Shown: positions 17,590 to 27,023 of the stretch, one piece after another
Layout: each line of letters starts with the position of its first letter
How positions within the stretch are numbered: the stretch's first letter is position 1
Origin: Ktedonobacteria bacterium brp13
GTDB lineage: Bacteria; Chloroflexota; Ktedonobacteria; Ktedonobacterales; Ktedonobacteraceae
Reading direction: 5' to 3'
Assembly (NCBI GenBank): GCA_015099395.1
Contig: AP024096.1
Span: 8,783,485 to 8,847,484, forward strand
Length of the DNA: 64,000 bases
Made by a program: the position numbers and the translations under genes
Notes under the pieces: model-generated
What the model saw: the letters and a program-made list of their open reading frames with translations, nothing else
What the model was told of the DNA's origin: nothing
Databases searched by the model: none

Positions 17590-18415
17590 AGAAGAAGATG
17601 GTTGTGACTAGAAGAATAATCTGTCGCCGAAAAAAAGCATATCCTGACGCTGTGAAGAATAATCTGTCGTCTTGTGACGCTCAAGTGTTTCTGGCAATGA
17701 GAGCGATGAGAAAGCATATTCTGTCTGAAAGTTGTCAAAGAAGCATAATGTGCCAACGAGTCTAGCCTTTTATGCACGAAAACACTGCTATTGAGAAGTT
17801 TTTCGAGAGAGATGAGCATGTAGCTTTTCCCTTTTCCGCCTCTGTGAAGCAAGACGTGTCGCGGCCCGCCAGAAATCGCTTCCAGTCACAATGGTGAACG
17901 TTGAAGCATAATATGGCAAAATCTGCCTACGATATGCTTCACAGGTGTATCGGCATAATATGCTTCACAGACCATGTTTGAATCTGATTGGAGGCTCAGG
18001 CCAGTGCTAGACTTCTCTGAAGCGTACCGAATGAAAATACAGCTTTGGAGAGCTACGCATCTCATCCAGATGCTTCTGGCGCAAAGGCGTGCCTACCTGC
18101 TGCCAAAATATGCTTCACAGAGCTATGTTGAGTTGGTACAGGTGTTCCGCCCGGGGAGCCACATCGCTCAAATCTGTGAACCTGTCCTTTGGCCTGTGAA
18201 GCATATTTTGGCCGTGAACATTCGAGGCAAGAGCACTCAAGCCGATGATCGAGCAACGAAATGACTCACTGCCGCGATATGCTGCACAAATCGGAATCGC
18301 GGCCAACATATGCTACACAACGGTTTATTGCTTGTTTGCTGTAAATCGGCTTCTAAGCCAGAGGTGCTACCAAGATATGCTTCACAAGCATTGCCAGAAT
18401 ATGGTTAAAATCACA
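17590..18415. repeat. array of about 14 degenerate copies of GCCANNATATGCTTCACA in both orientations
   Basis: An 820-bp non-coding stretch holds many copies of a motif near GCCANAATATGCTTCACAG. Forward copies lie near 17931, 17953, 18101, 18271, 18302, 18371 and 18391. Reverse copies (CTGTGAAGCATATTNTGGC) lie near 17611, 17633, 17652, 17711, 17740, 17902 and 18194. Spacing is irregular (about 20 to 150 bases). Copies at the left end drift to GAAGAATAATCTGTCG. The pattern could be transposase-binding sites at a Tn7-like end, iterons or regulator sites; no matching gene is next to it. Confidence 0.65.
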
Positions 18416-18809
18416 CAGGAACTATAGGCCCACAACTGAGCAGGCTATAATACATGATCCCCCCAAAGACGAACAAATCAAGCGCTAACGCAGTGAAAAG
18501 CCCAAACACCCACCAGCCTGACGTTTTGCTCCACCAGACCGCGACTCCAGCACCCAAGCCTCCACCCCATTCCCCGACATAGAGGCATACTGCTATCACT
18601 GCTCTCTTCGTTGCATCGGGACTTGGATCACCTGAACAGAGATTAAAGCTCATATGTTGGAAGAAAAGATGTCGTGGGTAGAGCGGGTTGATCCGAAAGT
18701 AAGTCGATAAGAATAGGATGAGCGGCAAGAAACCTAAAACCAGCCCTATAACAAACAGGAGAGCGGGCCGAGTAGAAGATAATTGCTGATCTGATGATGG
18801 GTGAGACAT
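18411..18809 (-). CDS. hypothetical membrane protein
   Basis: A 132-residue protein with three hydrophobic segments: ALLFVIGLVLGFLPLILFL near residues 15-35, a Gly-rich segment around GEWGGGLGAGVAVWW, and VFGLFTALALDLFVFGGIMY near the end. The start at 18809 follows GGAAG; an ATG at 18854 would add a charged leader. No family is recognised. It sits at the edge of the repeat array and ends within its last few bases. Confidence 0.6.
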   Translation of the reverse strand: MSHPSSDQQLSSTRPALLFVIGLVLGFLPLILFLSTYFRINPLYPRHLFFQHMSFNLCSGDPSPDATKRAVIAVCLYVGEWGGGLGAGVAVWWSKTSGWWVFGLFTALALDLFVFGGIMYYSLLSCGPIVPV

Positions 18810-19200
18810 GCATTTCTTCCTTTCATTTCCCCAACTGAGTAAACACTTCTTCATTGATGCTATGGTAGCAGAGAGGCGTGTGGAGCCGCATGGGGCGTAT
18901 GACCCATAAGAATGGCTGAGGAAAACAAGGGACTCAAAGTACTGCTCTGTGGGTAGTGGATGAGATCTGTGTCTTTGGTGCTGCGTCTCAGTAGTCGGGC
19001 AGGGTTGGGCCAGGGCTTTCTGATATGGGTGAAATTGGCCTGCTTGCCTCTTGACTTGCTGAATCTCGATATGTTACGCTTCTGTACAGAACAGTATTCA
19101 GGGGTCGAGACACCCATACTATGGAAATCGTCTGGACCAGCCTGTAGAGTACGGCGAAAGATTTTTTCTTCTTCCGCCAAGGGTAGTTCGAAGCACAGCA
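18810..19200. other. intergenic region without a supported gene
   Basis: Overlapping frames on both strands here lack ribosome sites and family resemblance. Nothing further is visible. Confidence 0.4.
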
Positions 19201-19605
19201 CTAGGAATACTGTCTTCCCAGGTCGGAGAGGTCATCATGCCACCATGTCTCCCCGGTAAACTCGTCTATGCCACCCAGTTCATTGATGGCAATGCCCATA
19301 GCTTGTGAAAGCACATCGCCCCCGTCTTCACCCGCCTGGCCCATTGCAATGAATAAGGGCTTGAGCTGCATTGCATAAGCCTCATCGTTGGGGGGAAGAA
19401 ATCGGTCACCACCTGCCGCCATGCGGCGGATAATCTCTGCTTCCCACCTTCCGGTGCGGCTTGCAATAAGTTTTTCAGGGGTTCCCAGGTAGGTTGCCGC
19501 ATAGTTGATCGCATTGGCGATGACTTGACCAAGATCTTTGACCGGTGCACGTCTGGCTTCGATCATGATCCGGGCCATTTCCTTGATACGTTCTTCTTTG
19601 TTCAT
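19201..19605 (-). CDS. hypothetical protein
   Basis: A 134-residue soluble protein, largely helical, starting MNKEERIKEMARIMIEARRA. The middle is INYAATYLGTPEKLIASRTG and the end is GIDEFTGETWWHDDLSDLGR. AGGAGA precedes the ATG at 19605, which is preferred over the codon at 19641. I do not recognise the family. It is on the same strand as the next hypothetical gene (19798-20208), about 190 bases downstream of it. Confidence 0.6.
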   Translation of the reverse strand: MNKEERIKEMARIMIEARRAPVKDLGQVIANAINYAATYLGTPEKLIASRTGRWEAEIIRRMAAGGDRFLPPNDEAYAMQLKPLFIAMGQAGEDGGDVLSQAMGIAINELGGIDEFTGETWWHDDLSDLGRQYS

Positions 19606-19797
19606 GTGGTTCGTTCTCCTTGATAATCTTGCACCAAACACGTAATCTCTATTCTCCGAAGATCATTGCCTATCCCTCGCTCATGTTGTACAGTTGCACT
19701 CGGCCTTGGGATACGTAGGCTCTTTCGTTTAAAGCTCGGCGGAGATTCCGCCAAGCCTTGATTTGCGGGAGGGGGCAAGGATAGCAGTGCTGTCCCT

Positions 19798-20208
19798 TCA
19801 CACCCCATCGGGGAAATCGGCTGTGATCTCTTCGGATGGGCACACCAGAATCTTGATAACCCTGATATCAACCTCGTACTGGATACACCACCATTCATTC
19901 GGGTCAGGTTTTTCAGGGAGTAACGCGGGGTCTATTGCGTCAAAGAACAGGGAGTGGCTATCTGGACATAGCCAACTTGATGATCCCCCCACGTACAAAC
20001 TCCGAATGCAGTTGTCGTCGCTGGCAATCCAAAGGTGGATTGGTGCAATAAACGGTTCATCTGTCGTATAGTGGCCCGTGGAGAGCTTTCCTCGTACCTC
20101 ATAGTAAGTGAAGAATGTCTCATCTTCTTCCCATTCGAGGCAATTAGCCAAGTACTCAAGGCGAACGCGTACGAAGAGGGGAAGAAACGCTCTTCCGCTG
20201 CTATTCAA
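19798..20208 (-). CDS. hypothetical protein, N-terminus uncertain
   Basis: A frame of 136 residues with a composition typical of real proteins (many Trp, Tyr and acidic residues; LEWEEDETFFTYYEVRGKL, SSWLCPDSHSLFFDAIDPAL). The only upstream start is a TTG at 20208 close to the palindrome at 20233-20275, so the true N-terminus may have been lost to a mobile element. No family recognised. Confidence 0.5.
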   Translation of the reverse strand: MNSSGRAFLPLFVRVRLEYLANCLEWEEDETFFTYYEVRGKLSTGHYTTDEPFIAPIHLWIASDDNCIRSLYVGGSSSWLCPDSHSLFFDAIDPALLPEKPDPNEWWCIQYEVDIRVIKILVCPSEEITADFPDGV

Positions 20209-20232
20209 AGGATGAGTCGTCCCAGTGGGTAA

Positions 20233-20275
20233 TGGTCGTACATGGGGGTTTTTGCATATCCCCCATGTACGACCA
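20233..20275. repeat. perfect palindrome with 16-bp arms
   Basis: TGGTCGTACATGGGGG (20233-20248) and its exact complement (20260-20275) flank the 11-base loop TTTTTGCATAT. The core ATGGGGGTTTTTGCATA recurs at 60545-60561, again followed by a C run. It sits exactly where the ISAs1-type transposase stops matching its family, so it may be the end of another element. Confidence 0.8.
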
Positions 20276-20756
20276 GACTGACGGCGTGCACCGGATAGCC
20301 ATTCTTCTCTTCAAACTTCAATCTTCCCTTTTGCGCTTTTTCATCAATTGACACCGCACATGCTCCTCGTTGCGTTGTGTCTGTGTGCAAGATGGGCAGA
20401 AAAATATCGCGAAATACGGTTTCTACCTCTTCCACGTTCAATTTTCGAAAAAGACGTTGGATCGTGGTTTGATGGGGCGTCACACCTCTTTCAAAACCTA
20501 ACGCCTTTTTCATCTCTGCACTTTGTCCTGCTCCCCACTCTGCTATTGCCAATTCCGAGACATGATTGGAAAGGATCGCGGCGAGGGCCAATAATACGAT
20601 TGAGGTGATACTGAAGCGTTGCCCTTGTTTTCTTCGTGGATCTTTCACGTGCTTACATACGCTCTGCCAATCAATTGACTCTGGATGTTGCTGGACTCTT
20701 GGACTATGCTGGACTATTCCCTTTAGACAATCTACGACGGATTCTGTATACTGCAT
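20276..20756 (-). pseudogene. ISAs1-family transposase, N-terminal part
   Basis: The first 160 residues of an ISAs1-type transposase: KHVKDPRRKQGQRFSITSIV, AAILSNHVSELAIAEWG, GVTPHQTTIQRLFRKLN, and the first catalytic Asp in AVSIDEKAQKGR. The reading runs into the palindrome at 20275 and ends there, so the other two catalytic residues are missing. Inactive remnant. Confidence 0.8.
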
Positions 20757-20882
20757 AGGTCTCTTCTTTCTGGATGGATCGGTTTTTGTTTAGAACGCAA
20801 TCCTACCAGAGAAGAGGCGTTTTGTCTCCTTTCCTTTATTTTTTCTAGAACGCATAAGCCCTATCTGCATAGGTGACAAGGG

Positions 20883-20911
20883 TTTCAATTTATGTAAAAA
20901 GAGCATATAAT
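20883..20911 (+). promoter_or_regulatory. possible promoter of argC
   Basis: A consensus TATAAT is at 20906-20911, 98 bases upstream of the argC start, with a weak TTTCAA at 20883-20888 (17-base spacer). The surrounding GCATATAATATGC is a partial palindrome that could be an operator. Confidence 0.4.
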
Positions 20912-21008
20912 ATGCATGACTATTACCTCCTGCGCAGCAATCAGAGAACGCCTTCGCTCATCCAGCTGATTCGCAGCAGGGAGACTCTTTCCTACGGGAG
21001 GCTATGCA

Positions 21009-22082
21009 TTGCAACACAATCTCTATCGCGTACAAATCGTTGGAGCAACTGGCTATGGCGGTCTAGGACTTATCGAACAGTTGATGCGTCATCCAAATAT
21101 CGAACTCACCTCTCTTCTGGCTAAAACAGATACGGGAATGCCGTTGAGTAAAATCTTTCCCCATCTCACCGGCTTCTGTGATCACATCGTCGAAGAGGTC
21201 CAGGATGAACGGATAGGAGAGAATGCCGATCTCGTCGTCTTCGCCACACCCGACCGTGTCGCAATGAACTACGCGGCCGCCCTCATCCAGCGAGGTATCA
21301 AAGTCATCGACTACTCCGGCGATTTTCGTTTCTCAGATCTCGCCGTCTACAATCGCTATGCAGCCCGCAAACCCGGAATAGGCGGGAAGCCTCACCAAAC
21401 GCCAGAACTGCTGAAACAGAGCATGTATGGTGTACCAGAGCTATTCCGTGAGAAGCTTCAAAATGCCTCCCTGGTTGGCAATCCCGGATGTTTCGCCATT
21501 ACGATAGAACTTGCGCTGGCTCCGGCGCTGCGCGCTGGCATTCTCAATCCTCAATCGATCATCGTTGATGGCAAAACGGGAGCCTCCGGAGGAGGAAAGA
21601 AGCCTTCAACCGTGAGCCATTTCCCTGAACAGAGCGAGAATGTCCTGCCCTACCGTGTAGCGAATCACCAGCACAGCGCGGAGGCGGAGGATGTCTTGAC
21701 ACGCGTCAGTGGTTCTCCGGTTGGAATAACCTTTGTGCCTCACCAGGTCCCCACATCGCGCGGCATTGAGTGCGCCTGCTTTGGACAATTGAAAGGGGAA
21801 ATCTCCCCGGAAGAAATCCAGGAGATCTATCGCAAGGCATACGCCCATGAACCATTTGTACGCGTGCTTCCGCCAGGAATTGCGCCTGGACCCAAAGCTG
21901 TGCGCGGCAGCAATCTTTGCGATATCTCGCTCTTTGTGGATCAGGCGAACAATCGGCTGGTGATTATTTCATCCGCCGACAACCTGCTCAAAGGTCAGGC
22001 GGGAACAGCGCTTCAGAATATCAATCTGATGCTCGGTCTTGAGGAAACCACTGGAATTAATCGCGTTCCCCTCTATCCATAA
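21009..22082 (+). CDS. argC: N-acetyl-gamma-glutamyl-phosphate reductase
   Basis: Third step of arginine biosynthesis: NADPH-dependent reduction of N-acetylglutamyl phosphate to the semialdehyde in the cytoplasm. The 357-residue protein has the Rossmann motif GATGYGGLGLIEQL, the catalytic Cys in GNPGCFAI and the GKTGASGGGKKPS block. NHQHSAE and ADNLLKGQAGTALQN also follow the family. The length is normal for ArgC. The start is a TTG at 21009 with GGGAGG seven bases upstream; an ATG at 21004 is out of frame. No other arg genes are adjacent, which is unusual since argC often leads an argCJBD operon. A hairpin closes the gene at 22084-22116. Confidence 0.95.
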   Translation: MQHNLYRVQIVGATGYGGLGLIEQLMRHPNIELTSLLAKTDTGMPLSKIFPHLTGFCDHIVEEVQDERIGENADLVVFATPDRVAMNYAAALIQRGIKVIDYSGDFRFSDLAVYNRYAARKPGIGGKPHQTPELLKQSMYGVPELFREKLQNASLVGNPGCFAITIELALAPALRAGILNPQSIIVDGKTGASGGGKKPSTVSHFPEQSENVLPYRVANHQHSAEAEDVLTRVSGSPVGITFVPHQVPTSRGIECACFGQLKGEISPEEIQEIYRKAYAHEPFVRVLPPGIAPGPKAVRGSNLCDISLFVDQANNRLVIISSADNLLKGQAGTALQNINLMLGLEETTGINRVPLYP

Positions 22083-22083
22083 A

Positions 22084-22116
22084 GTGGGCTTAGCATATCC
22101 AACTTGCTAAGCCCAC
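22084..22116 (+). terminator. hairpin terminator after argC
   Basis: GTGGGCTTAGC and its exact complement GCTAAGCCCAC flank an 11-base loop, two bases after the argC stop. There is no clear T run, so termination strength is uncertain. Confidence 0.6.
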
Positions 22117-22466
22117 GGGTTGCGTAACGAGATTTATAACCCATCTGTAATTTGGCATGTGCACATCCTTGACGGTTCCCTTACTTTCCTAAGACGAGGT
22201 ATGACTGATGCCTTGCAGGAAAAAGAGGCGAGCGTTGAAGAGGTATGACTAAGATCCTTGCAATTTTGTGCAGTAAGCCCAGATCGAGCTCAGGCTGTGA
22301 ACTGAAATACGTTTCACTTCACAAAACTGCTTGGGTCCGGTTGGTTGTTTTGCTCAGATTTCACGCTCAATCGGAGAAATGAGAGCAAAAAACTGTGAAC
22401 TAAAAAGGATCAGGTCGATACCAGTTTTAGAACAAAGGTGCGCTAATGCACATTTTCGCTAGGATC
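22117..22466. other. intergenic region, no gene seen
   Basis: About 350 bases without supported coding. It may contain the decayed upstream part of the histidine kinase fragment that follows, but no motif of one is readable. Confidence 0.35.
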
Positions 22467-22697
22467 TTAGCCATACCTCACTTGCCGTCTCTCTTTGAAC
22501 GCTTCTATCGCGTAGATCAGTCTCGCACACATCATCAACCAGTTGACCGCGTGGGTAATACCATGGGGAGCGGGCTTGGTCTCTCTATCGCCCGCTGGAT
22601 TGCGCAAGAACACGGTGGCTCGATCCAAGTCCAATCCTCTTCAGGTAAAGGATCGATCTTTGAGATTTGTTTACCCCTATCACCCGAAAACGCATAA
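22467..22697 (+). pseudogene. sensor histidine kinase, C-terminal fragment
   Basis: Only the end of a HATPase_c domain remains: HLPSLFERFYRVDQSR (F box), GSGLGLSIARWIAQEHGGSI (G2 box) and SGKGSIFEICLPL. The sensor region, phospho-accepting His, N box and G1 box are missing. No response regulator is nearby. A relic of a two-component kinase. Confidence 0.85.
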
Positions 22698-22869
22698 AGA
22701 TAGGACGAGAAACAAGAGAGATGCATATGCACTTGCGTGTTTGGAGGTATTATCTCTTTTCCTCTGTGATTTCATTTGTTCTTCTCCGCATCTCTAATAT
22801 GTACTTCAGGGGCTCCTTTACTTATTGATTTCATTTCTCTATCTCTACCGATATAACAAATTGTTTTAA

Positions 22870-22901
22870 TTCCTACTATTTCGTTATCCGGGAGATATCT
22901 C
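22870..22901 (+). repeat. 32-bp dispersed repeat, copy 1
   Basis: Begins TTCCTACTATTTCGTTATCC and ends GGGAGATATCTC. A copy with three differences is at 38725-38756, and a 23-bp part is found reversed at 42684-42706. This copy abuts the point where the Tn3 transposase fragment is broken. Confidence 0.6.
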
Positions 22902-24388
22902 TAGGTGGCCCGATGCTGGTCAAAATCACGTGGGAGGTCATCTTCCGGGTTGCGAAATTGGGCGGCTCCAGAGACCCAGATTTCCTTGCTGCGCACGCGT
23001 TCCCGTAAGGTTTGCAACACGCTCAATTCGTAGGTCAGGCGATTCACACGGGTTTCTCCTGTACTATCTTTCTCGGTGACAATATTTTCCCAGGAGGCGG
23101 GAACCACGCCCTCAAGGGGAGGGCTGACCTCAAGGGGATACCATGCGACTCGGCTACTCACATACTCTCGGACGACTGCAAGCGCCTCAACTACTGGCTG
23201 ATACGCGGTGTTGTTGGAATGAAAGTCGAGCACTTCCAGAAGGGCTGGAAGAATCTGACGATAATGGTGGCGATAGGAGGAGCGCATCACCTCTTGCACT
23301 TTTTGCCGATAGGCTCCTCCTTGTGCCTTGTATTCAGCTACCAGGTCGTGTAACGTTTGTTCGTTTGCGATCGGAAAGACGACCTCCCGAACGGGTTCAT
23401 CCGGATGTTCTAGCACGGCATCGGCGATCCGATACAGAATACGTGTTTTTCCGGCGACTCGTTTGAGATCATTGATGTAGGCAGCTTCGACGCGACGTTC
23501 GGCTCGTGTGCCAATGCGGTGGACAATCTGGATCAACAACATGACCAGGGCATCAGTGACTTCCTGCGTGCGTTGAAAAACCAGGGCCGCTAGCAAGGTC
23601 ATGCGAATCGCTTGGGGATGCTGGCGAATATGGGAAGGAGACTCAGCAGCAATGCGCCGCCGCAAGCGTTCCACCAACTTGGGGGTATACCCTTGAAACA
23701 AGTCCGGTGGCAAGCCGATGGCACGCAGCGAATGCAACTTGGCAATCTCCGCAAGCGCACTTTCCACCCCAACTGGACCAGGATCGAGACGCAACAAGTT
23801 CAGAGGCAATTCTTCCTCCTCTTCTCCTTCTGTCACCGGAACGGACACCAAAAGGGCATCCAGGCGCTTTTGTATCTCAGGGGGGAGCCGTGCCACGATT
23901 ACCGCATAAATTTGCGTTTCGTAGGAAGCAAATCCCGTTTCAATGAGCGCGGCAATATCATCTGGAACGTCGATTCCACGCGTCCGACACTCGGCACAAA
24001 TCAGCTCGCGGAGACGTTCAGGATGGTGTTCATGCGGAAGAATGTCCGTGCAGAGCCAGGTGAGCAGTGCTTCTTCATCGGCACGACGGAGTTCACGTAT
24101 CTTCGTGATCGCGCGGATCTGCGCTCGATGGGCCTCAATAGTACGCCCTTCCCAGGCATACTGGGCAATGAGGGTGGGATCAACGCCAACCTGGGTGGCG
24201 AGAAAGCGAACCACCTCAGGAGCTGCCTCCTGCCTGGAACGCAAGAAACGGCCTTCATATTGAAAGCACTTAAATAAGACGGCAAATCCCAGACGGGTCG
24301 CCCCCGATTTATTGCCGACGGCGGTTAACTCGCCAGGCAAGAGCGTAAAATGTTCAAGTAACTCCTCCGATGTCCACGTTCGCTTCAT
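22901..24388 (-). pseudogene. tnpA: Tn3-family transposase, N-terminal half
   Basis: The first 495 residues of a Tn3-type transposase with its DUF4158 N-terminal domain (WTSEELLEHFTLLPGELTAV, GNKSGATRLGFAVLFKCFQY). It aligns along its length with the intact copy at 28337-31288 (shared LDPGPVGVE/MDPGQVGVE, VQEVMRSSYRHHYR, RSKEIWVSGA). The DDE domain is missing: the frame stops after DFDQHRAT, where a dispersed repeat begins. A normal length is about 980-1000 residues. Confidence 0.9.
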
Positions 24389-24606
24389 CCCTGTTTCCTT
24401 CTTGATCTGGCCTCTTGTGCCTTTGCTCCCCTATCACATACCGTCCCATCTATATTCCCATAGAGGTATGTTGTTGTCTCGATGAGGTCCAGGTAAGTGT
24501 AGCAAGAAAGCACGCCTTCTGACAAGAAAGACAGCCTGAATATCCTATTGATTGAATTGCCTCCTTAACTCCAAATAGTCGAGTGGACTCCAGGTGATGT
24601 TTTCGT

Positions 24607-24652
24607 GTGTCGAGAGAGTATTGATATTAACACATCAATACTCTCTCGACAC
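24607..24652. repeat. perfect inverted repeat with 19-bp arms
   Basis: GTGTCGAGAGAGTATTGAT and its exact complement flank an 8-base loop and overlap the last codons and stop of the GIY-YIG gene. It could be a terminator for that gene, although no T run follows, or a recombination or element end. Confidence 0.75.
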
Positions 24653-24973
24653 ATCGAGGTTTGCACGCCACAGCTGTTCCAGTATTTCCAGCTCTTCCAG
24701 AAATTCAGCCTGGCTTTGGTCGGATCTTTGTTTGAGTTCCTCAAGGATTTCAAGTGTAAACGCTTGAGTGCCCAACTCCTCCCAATCCTTTTTGAGTTTG
24801 GGATGGAGAGTGGAGCCCGTTGTCATCGCGAATTGAAAGCGATTTTGTACGCTCTTCAGGTTTGCGGCATGACCTATGAGGTACTTCCCGCTCTGTGTAT
24901 TGGTTATCTTGTAGACGCCACCATGGAGCAGGCGTTCTTTATACTCATTGATGATTTTTTTTCTTCTGTCCAT
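24635..24973 (-). CDS. GIY-YIG nuclease-family protein
   Basis: A 112-residue protein. The N-terminal helix (MDRRKKIINEYKERLLHGG) is followed by a GIY-YIG-like core: GVYKITNTQSGKYLIGHAAN, where GVY and YLIG stand for the two signature triplets. Then come SVQNRF and a helical C-terminus with FTLEILEELKQRSDQSQAEF. Catalytic Arg (near QNRF) and Glu candidates are present. Such small solo GIY-YIG proteins are common, mostly of unknown function. The start at 24973 follows AGGAGAAGAAG; the longer frame from 25132 has no support. Its end overlaps the 19-bp inverted repeat. Confidence 0.75.
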   Translation of the reverse strand: MDRRKKIINEYKERLLHGGVYKITNTQSGKYLIGHAANLKSVQNRFQFAMTTGSTLHPKLKKDWEELGTQAFTLEILEELKQRSDQSQAEFLEELEILEQLWRANLDVSREY

Positions 24974-25177
24974 TCTTCTTCTCCTGTGAATCAGTTTCCT
25001 CAACGAGGGAACGTTTCTGAGCGGTTGATGAAAGGTAGCGATCAGGGCAAAGAAGCACTGAGGAATAAAGATGGAGTAGTATCCTTTTCCTCTGCTTCGT
25101 GATCTGTGGGAGCTGCCTTGTTTTTGCGACACGGCATCCTCCCACTGTTTCTCATCGCGGGATCAGCGCATCTGGAA

Positions 25178-26398
25178 TTACTTCACCAATGCCTTTGCTA
25201 GAGCTGGGAGAGCAGCGAAGGCATGAAAGAATTCTTCACCGCCATCGACTGGTGTGGGATATGAGCTAAACTTCGCCACCACGAGTTGCGCATGAGGATC
25301 AATGTAGAGCATTTGGCCTCCGAATCCTAAGGCACAATAGACACCATGCTTCTTATTCACCATCCACCATTGATGAGAATAGGGCGAAGATCCCTTTGCG
25401 CTCCGCTCAATGTCCTCGACGACAGCTGTAGGGACAATCTGCTGCCCGTTAAACCACCCTTGTTGCAGCATCATCTGGCCAAAGCGTGCCATATCACGCA
25501 GCGTCGTCAGCAGCCCGGAGCCGGAAGTCTCTTCCGTCGTTGGGCCAACCACCCAACAAGCATCCCGCTCGACACCCAGTTTTGACCAGATCCGCTCATG
25601 CATGATGTCAGCAAGCGACTTGTCCAGCAAACGCTTCATGATCCATGCGAGGATGTCGGTATTTGGTGTGAGATAGGTAAAACGGTTACCATGCCTGCCC
25701 TCTCTTTTCATGGTTGCCAGCAAGTCGTAGCTGGTCTCTGGGCCTGCATAGCCTTGAGGTCTCGCGCGCCAGCCCATGGTGACACTATACATCCAGTTCT
25801 CGACCATGCTTGGATGCACCATGCCCGGCTGCCCAAGCAGCGGATCTGGTTCACCCTCGGCGAACGTGATGGCGGTGGTCATATCCATCACCTGGTGGAC
25901 TGTGGCAGAGGCCCAGCCACTCTGCTTCAGTTCTGGAAGATACGTTGTCACAGGAGCTTCGAGATCAAAGAGACCTTCATTGGCCAGCATCGCCGCGAGC
26001 ATTCCCGTCATGGACTTACTTCCAGAGGCCCAGGCGTGGCGGGTATGCGCCTGCATTCCATTGAGGTAGCGCTCATAAATCATTTTTCCTTGATGCAGAA
26101 CGGCGATGCCGTCTGTATAGCTGAGTTCAGGCATCTCGCCAAAGGTATAGGTGGTCCCATCTCGTCTCTGATAGGGAACTGCGTCGATGTCGCCAGGCTC
26201 TTCGTCGAAATGTGCGACAGGCCCATTGCCGCGCCACACATCCGCAGTAGGATTGAGCTTTTGGATGTTCTGGAAACTCCAGCGGTTATATGGACCCAGG
26301 AGCTGTGTGGCGTGCGTGACACGCGCGTCTGGTGACGGTGGAAAGCCGTGCATTAAACCGAGCTCATCGGCTGTTTTTGGAGGTCGTTGGAAAGACAT
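25178..26398 (-). CDS. serine hydrolase of the beta-lactamase family
   Basis: A 406-residue protein of the class C beta-lactamase/DD-peptidase/6-aminohexanoate-dimer hydrolase superfamily. The SxxK nucleophile motif is SGSK (in AWASGSKSMTGMLA), a second motif is in YLTPNTDILAWIMKR, and the C-terminal strand motif is near LGFGGQMLYIDP. It resembles NylB-like esterases more than true beta-lactamases. No signal peptide is seen, so it is predicted to be cytoplasmic. Substrate unknown; this does not by itself indicate antibiotic resistance. It stands alone between transposon pieces. Confidence 0.85.
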   Translation of the reverse strand: MSFQRPPKTADELGLMHGFPPSPDARVTHATQLLGPYNRWSFQNIQKLNPTADVWRGNGPVAHFDEEPGDIDAVPYQRRDGTTYTFGEMPELSYTDGIAVLHQGKMIYERYLNGMQAHTRHAWASGSKSMTGMLAAMLANEGLFDLEAPVTTYLPELKQSGWASATVHQVMDMTTAITFAEGEPDPLLGQPGMVHPSMVENWMYSVTMGWRARPQGYAGPETSYDLLATMKREGRHGNRFTYLTPNTDILAWIMKRLLDKSLADIMHERIWSKLGVERDACWVVGPTTEETSGSGLLTTLRDMARFGQMMLQQGWFNGQQIVPTAVVEDIERSAKGSSPYSHQWWMVNKKHGVYCALGFGGQMLYIDPHAQLVVAKFSSYPTPVDGGEEFFHAFAALPALAKALVK

Positions 26399-26477
26399 CT
26401 CGTTATCCTTTCATGTGTCTCATAAAAATCGCTTAGGTGTGAAAGAGCAACGCACCTTGAGATGAGATGCATCTCGT

Positions 26478-27023
26478 TTATTCTGGCAGTCGGCGTTGAT
26501 CACGCAAACGCTCCACCTGAGGCCGGAGCACGCGCTTATTTTGTTGGGGGTTGGCCACAGAGGGGTCAGGAACCCATTCTAAGAAGCCACTGTCGATCGC
26601 ACGTCCGATGCGCATGCGATTGGCCTGCGTGTTTTCCCCAAAGACCAATGCTGCAGCATTGCTGATGGTAATCAGGTCATCAACCGAGATCCACCACCGG
26701 ACACGCGAGACCAGGATGCCAGGGTCTGTTTTCCAAAAGGCATCCGGGATGACCACTCGGCTTGACAGCGCATTCCCCAACAGCAATTTCAGCAGGCGCG
26801 TGAGTGCTTGTTCGGCGTGACGAACAGCCTCTTCCGTTCGGTGGTATTCCCCATTGGCAACCCCGATCAACAGTTTCAGATCACGTTGCAACGGACTGGA
26901 CTCGTTTAATTGGTCCAGACCCTCTTGTTGGCATGCCTCTCCCAGCGCGCCTCCTAACTCCCCATACCGCTGCCGCACCAGCATGATGATTTCCCGGGCC
27001 AGTCTGTTATCAAAGAGAGCCAT
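26478..27023 (-). CDS. hypothetical protein beside the Tn3-type transposon
   Basis: A 181-residue helical protein (LAREIIMLVRQRYGELGGAL, TEEAVRHAEQALTRLLKLLL) with a C-terminal part that looks like a small helix-turn-helix (WISVDDLITISNAAALVFGE followed by NRMRIGRAIDSGFLEWV). A strong AAGGAGGGGG site precedes the ATG. It is divergent from the tnpI-like gene, sharing the recombination-site region, so it may be a passenger or regulatory gene of the transposon. No family recognised. Confidence 0.6.
   Translation of the reverse strand: MALFDNRLAREIIMLVRQRYGELGGALGEACQQEGLDQLNESSPLQRDLKLLIGVANGEYHRTEEAVRHAEQALTRLLKLLLGNALSSRVVIPDAFWKTDPGILVSRVRWWISVDDLITISNAAALVFGENTQANRMRIGRAIDSGFLEWVPDPSVANPQQNKRVLRPQVERLRDQRRLPE

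Noticed and set aside
17590..18415. CRISPR array
   Set aside because: The recurring motif is short, degenerate, in both orientations and irregularly spaced; no repeat-spacer periodicity and no cas gene.
18860..19201. Frames on both strands between two hypothetical genes
   Set aside because: Overlapping open frames without ribosome sites or protein-like composition.
25346..26335. Plus-strand frames opposite the serine hydrolase
   Set aside because: Antisense shadows of a gene with clear SxxK and family motifs.
25178..26398. Antibiotic-resistance beta-lactamase
   Set aside because: The sequence is closer to NylB-like esterases, lacks a signal peptide, and does not show the full class C motif set.
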